From positions 930,001 through 994,000 of the forward strand of contig CAWBZS010000001.1 in the NCBI GenBank assembly GCA_963793335.1: a DNA stretch of 64,000 nt, read 5' to 3'. The notes beneath the pieces are model-generated. The model was not told the origin of the DNA. It saw nothing but the letters and a program-made list of their open reading frames with translations, and did no database searches. Source of the DNA: Sva-07 sp963793335 (lineage in GTDB: Bacteria; Actinomycetota; Acidimicrobiia; Acidimicrobiales; Ilumatobacteraceae). Below are positions 45,539-52,547 of the stretch, in pieces (within the stretch, counting starts at the first letter, position 1; each line of letters begins with the position of its first letter). Position numbers and translations under genes: made by a program.

Positions 45539-46606
45539 ATGGGGAGATACAACAGAGCAATCGTCGGGGTCACCATGATGCTGCTGGTCGGGCTGGGGGT
45601 CTCGGCCTGCAGTGGCGACGACGACTCCGCAGCCGACAGCGCCGACAGTGCCGACAGTGCCGAGCGCGCCATGGAGGTCGAGCCGGCACTGCCCGGGCCA
45701 TCGTCCGAGGGGCTCGATGCGACGATGTCCGAGGAGGCGGCGGGCGACGCCGTGGATGCGGCAGCGGGCACTGCCGGCGGTTCGATCGGAGCGATCCCCG
45801 GCCGCGCCATCGCCACCACCGCAGGAGTCACCGTGCTCACCACCGACATGCGCACGGCGGTGGACGACACCCTCACCGCGGTCGAACGCAACGAAGCACT
45901 GGTCTTCGCCGCGGACGTGAGCATCGGCGACGAACGCGACGACGGCAGCGTCGACGGCAGCGTGTACTTCGTGGTCGAGGTGCCACCGGGCGAGCTCGAA
46001 CTGTTGATCACCGATCTCGGCGCCACCGTGGGGGAGGTCGCGGGGCGCACGCAGGACTCCGCTGACGTGACCGATCAACTCGTCGACCTCGACATCCGCA
46101 TCGGCGTCGAGCGCGACATCATCGACCGATTCAGGGGACTGCTCGGCGACGCCACCGCGCTGACCGACATCATCGAGATCGAACGGGTGATCAGCGAGCG
46201 GACCGTCGCACTGGAACAGCTGCTCGCCAGCCAGAGCAACCTGGAGGACCGCGTCGCCTTCTCGACGCTGACGATCGAACTGCGCTACACACCGCCGGCG
46301 GTCGACACTGCGGCGAACAACGACACCGACGAAGGCATCGCCGGCGCGTGGCGCACCGGGTTGGACGGCTTCGTCGGGATGCTCTTCGCCATCGGTTTCG
46401 TGTTGGCGGTGAGCGCGCCGTTCCTCGTGACCGCACTGGTGATGGTGGTCATCGCTTGGCTCGCCCTGCGGCGCTGGCGGGCCCACAGGGACGCTCGTTC
46501 ACCGTCGACCGCTGGCGTGCTCCAGTCAAGCGAGCCGAAGGCAGGCTCCGACCCGGTCGTCACGTCGGACGAGCAACAGCCCGCCGAGCCCAGCCGGCCG
46601 GGGTGA
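45539..46606 (+). CDS. DUF4349-type lipoprotein with C-terminal membrane helix
   Basis: A protein of about 355 residues. The signal peptide ends with the lipobox VGLGVSACSG, followed by an Asp/Ser repeat (SADSADSADSAE, encoded by 9-base repeats). The DUF4349 region shows the coiled stretch LDIRIGVERDIIDRF to SNLEDRVAFSTLTIEL. A C-terminal membrane helix pair (GMLFAIGFVLAVSAPFLVTALVMVVIAWLAL) follows. Function unknown; the family sits in the envelope. ATG 45539 gives a compact signal peptide; ATG 45503, with GGTGGGA upstream, is equally possible. The end overlaps the convergent gene by 47 bases. Confidence 0.7.
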   Translation: MGRYNRAIVGVTMMLLVGLGVSACSGDDDSAADSADSADSAERAMEVEPALPGPSSEGLDATMSEEAAGDAVDAAAGTAGGSIGAIPGRAIATTAGVTVLTTDMRTAVDDTLTAVERNEALVFAADVSIGDERDDGSVDGSVYFVVEVPPGELELLITDLGATVGEVAGRTQDSADVTDQLVDLDIRIGVERDIIDRFRGLLGDATALTDIIEIERVISERTVALEQLLASQSNLEDRVAFSTLTIELRYTPPAVDTAANNDTDEGIAGAWRTGLDGFVGMLFAIGFVLAVSAPFLVTALVMVVIAWLALRRWRAHRDARSPSTAGVLQSSEPKAGSDPVVTSDEQQPAEPSRPG

Positions 46607-47297
46607 GCACGAGGTCGCTGACGCTGCCGTCGGGGAAGACGAACGGCGCCCGCACGCCAGCGTGAGCGCGCACCTCCGGCAGCGGGAGCGGACCGAGCAG
46701 ATCAGACGAGTCATTCGTATCGCCGTCGGATTCGACCGTCCAGCGATGCCAACGGTGGGCGGGCACTTCCGCAAGTTCGAGACGTGGCTCGCCGAGCACG
46801 TCCACCGCACCGTGGACCACCCCCACCTGTTCGTAGCCCACGTCGAGTGCGGCTCGATGGCCCGCCGGTTCGATCGGCGAGGGACGACGGGTCGCATACC
46901 ACTCGAGGTCGAACGCGATCGGGGTTGGATCGCCGTAGACCCGCCCGAAGGCCTCGTCGGGGTCGTCGATCGCAGACGCATAGGTTTCGTTGCCGACCGA
47001 CCACTGTTCCATCGGGGCGTCGCAGGTGTGCTCGGCCCACAACGCCTCGCCCTTGACGATGAATGGATCGGCTCGCAACGGAATCTCGAAGTCGACGATG
47101 TGCAGCAGCGGACGATCGGCTCGCGCCAGAGCCGCCCAGTACCAGGCGGTGCGACCAACGATCCGATGCCCAGAGATCAGCCCGAGCGCCGCGTCCGAGG
47201 TCCATGCTGCGAACACCCACTCCTCGACCAGTGCGTCGGGGTGGCGGGCCTCGGCGCGCCGGGCGGCGGCACCTCGGGCGTCGGCGATCGGCTCCAC
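46560..47297 (-). CDS. Hypothetical protein
   Basis: A 245-residue soluble protein with a high content of Trp and Tyr (TAWYWAALARADRPLLHIVD, FDLEWYATRRPSPIEPAGH). No membrane segment or motif that I recognise. The composition and codon use look like a real gene. GTG 47297 has a TAGTCT -10 box 8 bases upstream that overlaps the promoter of the divergent SCP2 gene. Confidence 0.65.
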   Translation of the reverse strand: MEPIADARGAAARRAEARHPDALVEEWVFAAWTSDAALGLISGHRIVGRTAWYWAALARADRPLLHIVDFEIPLRADPFIVKGEALWAEHTCDAPMEQWSVGNETYASAIDDPDEAFGRVYGDPTPIAFDLEWYATRRPSPIEPAGHRAALDVGYEQVGVVHGAVDVLGEPRLELAEVPAHRWHRWTVESDGDTNDSSDLLGPLPLPEVRAHAGVRAPFVFPDGSVSDLVLTPAGWARRAVARPT

Positions 47298-47304
47298 GAT
47301 CAGG

Positions 47305-47311
47305 CAGACTA
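47305..47311. promoter_or_regulatory. Nearly symmetric divergent -10 element
   Basis: CAGACTA serves both ways: plus-strand CAGACT (47305-47310) is 7 bases from ATG 47318, and minus-strand TAGTCT (47311-47306) is 8 bases from GTG 47297. The whole gap is 20 bases, so both messages would be leaderless and share five -10 positions. Confidence 0.5.
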
Positions 47312-47317
47312 CGGACC

Positions 47318-47710
47318 ATGATCCGATACCTCAGCCTCGACTGGATCAGCGAGCTGTCGACCCAGGTCGCGGACAGCGAGCAGATGCGGGCGCTCGCAGA
47401 CAGTCACCGCATCGGTGTCACGCAGGTGGTCAGCAACGGACCCGAGGGCGACGTCACCTACCACCTGACGGTTGGCGACGGCGCTGCGACGTTCGGGGCG
47501 GGACCTGCCGAGCCGGAAGACGTGAAGATGGAGCAGGACTGGGACACCGCCGTTGCGGTGGCGACCGGCGAGCTCAATGCCCAGGAGGCGTTCATCAGCG
47601 GCAAGATCCGACTGTTCGGCGACCAGCAGCTGTTGCTCGCCTCCCAGCCGGTGTTCGGGGCGCTCGACGCGGTGTTCGCTTCGGTCCGCGATCGCACGAG
47701 CTACGAGTGA
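47318..47710 (+). CDS. SCP2 sterol-binding domain protein
   Basis: A 130-residue protein with the SCP2 lipid-binding layout. VTYHLTVGDGAATFGAGPA forms the beta-sheet, MEQDWDTAVAVATGELNAQEAFISGKIRLFGD is the characteristic helix and GKI turn, and a C-terminal helix follows. Likely a lipid or acyl-CoA carrier. Followed 20 bases later by the Fpg-like gene on the same strand. Confidence 0.78.
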   Translation: MIRYLSLDWISELSTQVADSEQMRALADSHRIGVTQVVSNGPEGDVTYHLTVGDGAATFGAGPAEPEDVKMEQDWDTAVAVATGELNAQEAFISGKIRLFGDQQLLLASQPVFGALDAVFASVRDRTSYE

Positions 47711-47730
47711 GCGACTGAGGGAACCGCTCG

Positions 47731-48597
47731 ATGCCGGAGATGCCCGAGATCGAGGCGCACGCCGGACGGCTCACCGAACGGTTCGCCGGCCGCGTCCTGA
47801 CCCGGTTCACCCCGTTCAATTTCACCGCGTTGAAGACCGCGCTCCCGGCGCCTGATACCGCCTACGGGCTCCCGCTCCTCGGCGTCGGTCGCCGCGGGAA
47901 ATACCTGCTGCTGCGGTTCGAGCCGACCACGTTCGTGGTGCATCTCATGCAGGGTGGTCGGTTGGTGCCCGACGACAAGCAATCGGCCAAGCCACGGGGA
48001 GGGCAAGCCCGCTTCGTGTTCGATCCGATCGAGTGCGACGACGGCACGGTCGACGCTGTCGCACTCCTGCTGACCGAGCAGGGCAAGGAACGGCGCGCCG
48101 GTGTGTGGTGCGTGCCGACCGCCGACGCACTCACCGCACCTCCACTCGACCGACTCGGTCCCGAAGCAGCCGACATCACCGACCGCCAGCTCGCCGAGTT
48201 GTTCGCCCAGCACTCGATGCGGGTGCACGGGTTTCTCCGCGATCAGCGGATGATCGTGGGAATCGGGCGGCGGCTCGCCAACGAGGTGTGCCACCGCGCT
48301 CGAGTGTCGCCGTTCGCGAACACTCGCAAGCTCGGCACCGACGGCGCCGCGGTGATCGCACCGGCGATCAGGGCGTGCCTTGCCGAGGGTCTCGAGTTCG
48401 AGCGCGGACGCGGCGAGATGACCTCGTCGAAGGACCGTCCGAGTGCCATGCACAACCGCACCGGTCAACCATGCCCCGACTGCGACGACTCGGTACGTGC
48501 GGTCGAGTACTCCGGCTACACGGTCAACTACTGCCCGGCCTGCCAGACCGGTGGCAAGGTGCTCGCCGACAACACCACCAGCAAGTTCCTGAAGTAG
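47731..48597 (+). CDS. Formamidopyrimidine-DNA glycosylase family protein
   Basis: A base-excision repair glycosylase/lyase of the Fpg/Nei fold, 288 residues. The N-terminal catalytic Pro-Glu occurs twice (MPEMPEIEAH), so either methionine leaves a valid Pro2-Glu3. Other landmarks are the DNA-binding RMIVGIGRRLANEVCHRA helix-two-turn-helix and a C-terminal zinc finger with CPDC and CPAC. Whether it prefers oxidised purines (Fpg) or pyrimidines (Nei) is not decided. Confidence 0.88.
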   Translation: MPEMPEIEAHAGRLTERFAGRVLTRFTPFNFTALKTALPAPDTAYGLPLLGVGRRGKYLLLRFEPTTFVVHLMQGGRLVPDDKQSAKPRGGQARFVFDPIECDDGTVDAVALLLTEQGKERRAGVWCVPTADALTAPPLDRLGPEAADITDRQLAELFAQHSMRVHGFLRDQRMIVGIGRRLANEVCHRARVSPFANTRKLGTDGAAVIAPAIRACLAEGLEFERGRGEMTSSKDRPSAMHNRTGQPCPDCDDSVRAVEYSGYTVNYCPACQTGGKVLADNTTSKFLK

Positions 48598-48656
48598 ACG
48601 GTCGGGCCATCCGGAGCGTCCGCTTCACGCTCTGCGCGCTGCTTGTGCGCTGGTCC

Positions 48657-48662
48657 TAAGCT
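48657..48662 (+). promoter_or_regulatory. -10 box for the phosphorylase gene
   Basis: TAAGCT, 7 bases before ATG 48670; supports this ATG over the upstream in-frame TTG-type starts. Confidence 0.5.
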
Positions 48663-48669
48663 CGCCGGT

Positions 48670-49386
48670 ATGCCCATCCACTTGCGCGCCGAATCCGGCG
48701 ACTACGCCCCGAACGTCCTCTGCCCCGGCGACCCGCTGCGGGCCAAGTACATCGCCGAAACATTCTTCGACGCCGGAGCCCGTCAGGTCAACGCAGAACG
48801 CGGGATGCTCGGCTACACCGGCACGTTCGAGGGCAAGCCGATCAGTGTGCAGTCGACCGGCATGGGCTGTCCGAGTTCGGGCATCGTCTTCGAGGAACTG
48901 ATCATGTTGGGGGCGACCCGACTGGTGCGCGTGGGCACTTGCGGTGGCCTCGGCGACGACATGGCGATGGGCGACACCATCGTCGGCCTCGCTGCGTCCA
49001 GCGACGACCAGACGCCGTTCCGGTACGCCGCCATGGACGGCTACGCCCCGAGCGCCACCTTCTCGTTGGTCGAGACCGCGGCTCGCCTGGCGCGCGAATC
49101 GTCGTCCGGCACCGTGCACGTCGGACCGGTCGTGACCTCGGGCATCTTCTACGATCCCGACCCGACCACGTTCGCCCGTTGGAAGCGACTCGGCCATCTC
49201 GGCGTCGAGATGGAAGCCGCGATGATGTACACGATCGCTGCCGTCAAAGGCATCGAATCGCTCGCCATCATGACCGTCAGCGACCTGCTCGGCGAGAGCG
49301 GCGACACGGAGCGAATCAGCGACGACGAACTCAAGGCCGGCGTCGACCAGATGATGCACATCTCCTGCGCAGTTGCCGTGTCATGA
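48670..49386 (+). CDS. deoD: Purine nucleoside phosphorylase, DeoD type
   Basis: Cleaves purine nucleosides with phosphate to base and ribose-1-phosphate in salvage. The 238-residue protein has the phosphate-binding LCPGDPLRAKYIAE, STGMGCPSSGIVFEEL, VRVGTCGGL and the substrate-binding VEMEAAMMYTIA. The catalytic Asp region is TVSDLLGES. Length and motifs match the hexameric DeoD group; a uridine phosphorylase-like specificity is less likely. Confidence 0.9.
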   Translation: MPIHLRAESGDYAPNVLCPGDPLRAKYIAETFFDAGARQVNAERGMLGYTGTFEGKPISVQSTGMGCPSSGIVFEELIMLGATRLVRVGTCGGLGDDMAMGDTIVGLAASSDDQTPFRYAAMDGYAPSATFSLVETAARLARESSSGTVHVGPVVTSGIFYDPDPTTFARWKRLGHLGVEMEAAMMYTIAAVKGIESLAIMTVSDLLGESGDTERISDDELKAGVDQMMHISCAVAVS

Positions 49387-49445
49387 TCTCCTGACTCGGC
49401 GACCGCCGAGCGAACCACTCCCGCTCCAGGAGCGTCAGACACGCC

Positions 49446-50225
49446 ATGATCCCGCGCACTGCACTCACCCTGCTGACCATCTCGGCCATCGCCCTCGCCG
49501 CCTGCGGCAGTGACGACGACACCGCATCGGGATCGGCGCCGACCGCCGACGACCTCGCCGGGCAAGCGTTCGAATCGACCAGTGTCGATGGCTACGACCT
49601 CGTCGATGGTGCCACCATCGAACTCGGATTCGAGTCCGACGTGCTCGGCGCGCGAGCCGGCTGCAACTCGTTGAGCGGTAGCTACACAATCACCGATGGC
49701 ACGCTCGAGGTCGAGACGATGGCGTCGACGATGATGGCCTGCGAGGACGCTCTCATGGAGCAGGACCAATGGTTGAGCGAGTTCCTCACCAGCGGTCCCG
49801 ACATCGCACTCGACAGCGCCACGCTCACCCTCACCGGAGCCGACGCCACCCTCACGCTCGCGACCGTGCAGCCGATGCCACTCGAAGGGACGACGTGGGT
49901 CGTTTCCGGCACCGTGGCGAACGATGCCGTGACGGTGAGCCTCGTCGACTCGGAAGCGTCGATGACGATCACCGATGGCCAAGCACAGGTCGACACCGGC
50001 TGCAACACCGGATCGACGACCGTCGAAATCACCGACACCACGATCACGTTCGGCCCGTTGGCGCTCACGATGATGGCGTGCGACGAGGAGCTCACTCGGC
50101 TCGAGGCCAGCGTCCTGCTCGCCCTCGACGGCGAGGTGACCTACGAGATCAACGGCGACACCCTGACGCTCCGCAAGGACGGCCCCGGTGGGTCGGTCGG
50201 CCTCGACTTCACCGCCCAACCCTGA
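49446..50225 (+). CDS. Lipoprotein with two META domains
   Basis: A 259-residue exported protein with a lipobox at AIALAACGS. Two tandem META/HslJ-like modules follow. The first spans about residues 35-130 (AGCNSLSGSYTI, MASTMMACEDALMEQ), the second about 145-245 (DTGCNTGSTTVEI, LALTMMACDEELTRLE). Each keeps the paired Cys and the MMAC-E signature. The family is linked to envelope stress and antibiotic sensitivity in other bacteria; a role here is not shown. Confidence 0.82.
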   Translation: MIPRTALTLLTISAIALAACGSDDDTASGSAPTADDLAGQAFESTSVDGYDLVDGATIELGFESDVLGARAGCNSLSGSYTITDGTLEVETMASTMMACEDALMEQDQWLSEFLTSGPDIALDSATLTLTGADATLTLATVQPMPLEGTTWVVSGTVANDAVTVSLVDSEASMTITDGQAQVDTGCNTGSTTVEITDTTITFGPLALTMMACDEELTRLEASVLLALDGEVTYEINGDTLTLRKDGPGGSVGLDFTAQP

Positions 50226-50270
50226 CCCCGCCATCGCGCCACCACCCACCCGACACCACCCACCCGAGTA

Positions 50271-50313
50271 GCGATGAGTTTCCGCGCGACCCGCCCGCGC
50301 GAAGACTCATCGC
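50271..50313 (+). repeat. 43-bp palindromic repeat, copy 5 (plus orientation)
   Basis: Loop CCCGC. Its right arm supplies the stop codon of the convergent AbiEi-like gene (TCA at 50307-50309). It is the only unpaired copy in the window. Confidence 0.9.
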
Positions 50314-51239
50314 GCCGAGGTCAGTTCGTGCACAAGGCGGACGAGGCGCTGGGTGGTCGAGACCAGATCGACCCCGAAGTGTTCGTCGAGCACGCGCTCC
50401 ACCCGCCAGTCGAGACGTTCGGCAGCCGCGTCCCGAGCCGCGTCGCGCCGGCGTCCCGCGGTCTCGGCGTGTGTCGGATGCAGATCGACCTCGATCGCGA
50501 GTCGCGCCGCCGGAACGGCGAGGTCGAAGCGCGCGGGGCCGTACCCGGGCAGGTCGATCCGAAACTGGCGTTCGAGCCCCACGAGGCCCGCGGCGACCAA
50601 CGAGTCTCCGAGCACGGTCTCGCCGTGCGACTCTGCTGGTCCGCCGCGGAGACGCCCATCCAGCAGTTCGAGGAAGCGCCGCACCCACGGTCGCTGACGT
50701 GACATCCAGTCGATCGCCACGGCCCGGAGGTCGTCGTCGCTCAGGTGGCCATCGAGCATCACCTGCTCGATGATCGAGAGCAGATCGATCGGGCTCCGAC
50801 AACGTGCCAGGTCGAGCGCCGTGCGGGCTCGACTCGTGACCGCAATTCCGTCGGGTCGCCGGATGATGTCCATGGGTCGGATTGCCGCGGTTCGGTAGGG
50901 CACCAGCCAGGGAACGACACTCGGGTGGCTCGCTGGCGGAGCGATCACGTGGACGCGCCGGTCGGGCGGGAGGCGGCGCAGACCCCACAGGCGTCCAGCC
51001 GTTGGGCCGCTGATCGCCAACTCCGGATGGGCGGCACAGACCGCGGCGCACCGGGCAACCTCGTCGAGCGTCGCAGCCGGGATCCGCCAGACCCCTTTGA
51101 CAACTGCCACGAGGTTGCCCGCCTCCCGGAGCGAACGGATCGCCGACTCGCTCAGGCCGCACGCAACGAGCTCGCTCGACGTGGCGACGCCATGATGGGT
51201 GCGCAGGAATTCCAATGACTCGGTGGTGAAGACGGCCAC
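50307..51239 (-). CDS. AbiEi-like N-terminal domain with DUF559/Vsr-like nuclease domain
   Basis: A 310-residue protein. The N-terminal winged-helix part (FLRTHHGVATSSELVACGLS, AIRSLREAGNLVAVVKGVWR) resembles the AbiEi antitoxin fold. The C-terminal part (VGLERQFRIDLPGYGPARFD, LAIEVDLHPTHAE) resembles the DUF559/very-short-patch endonuclease fold, with Asp and Glu residues at nuclease-like positions. No toxin partner is adjacent. The start has GGGAGG upstream (GTG 51239). Its stop codon lies inside repeat copy 5, and copies 6 and 7 lie beyond its start. Confidence 0.75.
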   Translation of the reverse strand: MAVFTTESLEFLRTHHGVATSSELVACGLSESAIRSLREAGNLVAVVKGVWRIPAATLDEVARCAAVCAAHPELAISGPTAGRLWGLRRLPPDRRVHVIAPPASHPSVVPWLVPYRTAAIRPMDIIRRPDGIAVTSRARTALDLARCRSPIDLLSIIEQVMLDGHLSDDDLRAVAIDWMSRQRPWVRRFLELLDGRLRGGPAESHGETVLGDSLVAAGLVGLERQFRIDLPGYGPARFDLAVPAARLAIEVDLHPTHAETAGRRRDAARDAAAERLDWRVERVLDEHFGVDLVSTTQRLVRLVHELTSAR

Positions 51240-51328
51240 ACGACCTCCCGGTGAACGATGAGTTCGAGGAGGGAGCCGGCAAGATCACGCTACCGACCAC
51301 ACGCGCCGCACCCCACCCAACGCCCGAG

Positions 51329-51371
51329 GCGATGAGTTTGCGCGCGACCCGTGCGCGCGAAGACTCATCGC
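51329..51371 (+). repeat. 43-bp palindromic repeat, copy 6 (plus orientation)
   Basis: Loop CCCGT; paired with copy 7, start to start 63 bases. Located between the AbiEi-like gene start and the mdh stop. Confidence 0.9.
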
Positions 51372-51391
51372 TCGGGAAGGTTCACGAGGGA

Positions 51392-51434
51392 GCGATGAGT
51401 TCGCGCGCGACCCGTGCGCGCGAAGACTCATCGC
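51392..51434 (+). repeat. 43-bp palindromic repeat, copy 7 (plus orientation)
   Basis: Loop CCCGT, near-perfect arms. It lies 31 bases from the mdh stop. The spacer to copy 6 begins TCGGGAAGG, like the spacer between copies 3 and 4 (TCGGAAGGG). Confidence 0.9.
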
Positions 51435-51465
51435 TTGGGGGTGGGAGGCGGGAATTCGAGTCGGG

Positions 51466-52452
51466 TCAGATCAGGCCGAGTTCGGCCACCGCATCGCGTT
51501 CGCCGACGAGCTCCGCGGCGCTGGCATCGATCTTCGCGCGGCTGAAATCGTCGATGTCGAGGCCCTGGACGATCTCGTAGTTGCCGTCCTTGCACACGCA
51601 CGGGAACGACGAGATGATGCCCTCGGGGACGCCGTAGCTGCCGTCGGAGACCACCGACATCGACACCCAGTCACCATCGGGGGTGCCCAGCGTCCAGTCA
51701 CGGATGTGGTCGACCGCGGCCGACGCAGCGGACGCCGCCGATGATGCGCCTCGGGCTTCGATGATCGCCGCGCCGCGCTTGGCAACGGTGGGGATGTAGC
51801 TGTTCTCGTACCAGTCGTGGTCGCCCACTTCGGCATAGGCGTTCTTGCCCGCCACGTCGCAGTGGAAGAGGTCGGGGTACTGCGTGGTGGAGTGGTTGCC
51901 CCAGATCGTCATCTTGGTGATGTCCGTGACCGACGCATCGAGGCGATGCGCCAGCTGCGACATGGCGCGGTTGTGGTCGAGGCGGGTCATCGCCGTGAAC
52001 CGACCGGGGTCGAGGTCGGCGGCGTTGCGCTGCGCAATCAGCGCGTTGGTGTTGGCCGGGTTGCCGACGACGAGCACCTTCACGCCCGGCGTGGCCGAAC
52101 GTGACAGCGCCTCGCCCTGCGGCTTGAAGATCCCACCGTTCGCCGACAACAGGTCGGCACGTTCCATGCCCGCCTTGCGTGGCATCGAGCCGATGAGGAT
52201 CGCAATGTCGGCATCGCCGAACGCGGTGTCAGCATCATCGGTGCAGGTCACGTCGGACAGCAGCGGGAACGCGCAATCGTCGAGTTCCATCCGCACGCCT
52301 TCGAGCGCTCCGAGCGCTGGAGTGATCTCGAGCAGCTGCAAGGCAACGGGTGTGTCCGGACCGAGCATCGAGCCAGATGCAATACGGAAGAGGATGCTGT
52401 AGCCGATCTGGCCAGCAGCACCGGTGACAGCGACGCGCACAGGAGTGGTCAT
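51466..52452 (-). CDS. mdh: Malate dehydrogenase
   Basis: Interconverts malate and oxaloacetate with NAD(H) in the TCA cycle. The 328-residue protein has the NAD motif VAVTGAAGQIGYSI, the substrate-binding loop GSMPRKAGMER and MTRLDHNRA. The catalytic His is in TIWGNHSTTQYPD, and GASSAASAASAAVDH is typical of this MDH type. ATG 52452 has a TACGAT -10 box 7 bases upstream. The next 95 bases (52453-52547) hold no gene. Confidence 0.95.
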   Translation of the reverse strand: MTTPVRVAVTGAAGQIGYSILFRIASGSMLGPDTPVALQLLEITPALGALEGVRMELDDCAFPLLSDVTCTDDADTAFGDADIAILIGSMPRKAGMERADLLSANGGIFKPQGEALSRSATPGVKVLVVGNPANTNALIAQRNAADLDPGRFTAMTRLDHNRAMSQLAHRLDASVTDITKMTIWGNHSTTQYPDLFHCDVAGKNAYAEVGDHDWYENSYIPTVAKRGAAIIEARGASSAASAASAAVDHIRDWTLGTPDGDWVSMSVVSDGSYGVPEGIISSFPCVCKDGNYEIVQGLDIDDFSRAKIDASAAELVGERDAVAELGLI

Positions 52453-52459
52453 GACGTCG

Positions 52460-52465
52460 ATCGTA
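52460..52465 (-). promoter_or_regulatory. -10 box for leaderless mdh transcript
   Basis: Minus-strand TACGAT, 7 bases before ATG 52452. Confidence 0.55.
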
Positions 52466-52547
52466 CGCCTGGTTGCGCTCGGCACCCAAGCGCGGTCACC
52501 GGGTCGCGGGCGAACGGCGCCGTGCGCCGGCTCACGCGCAACCGCAC

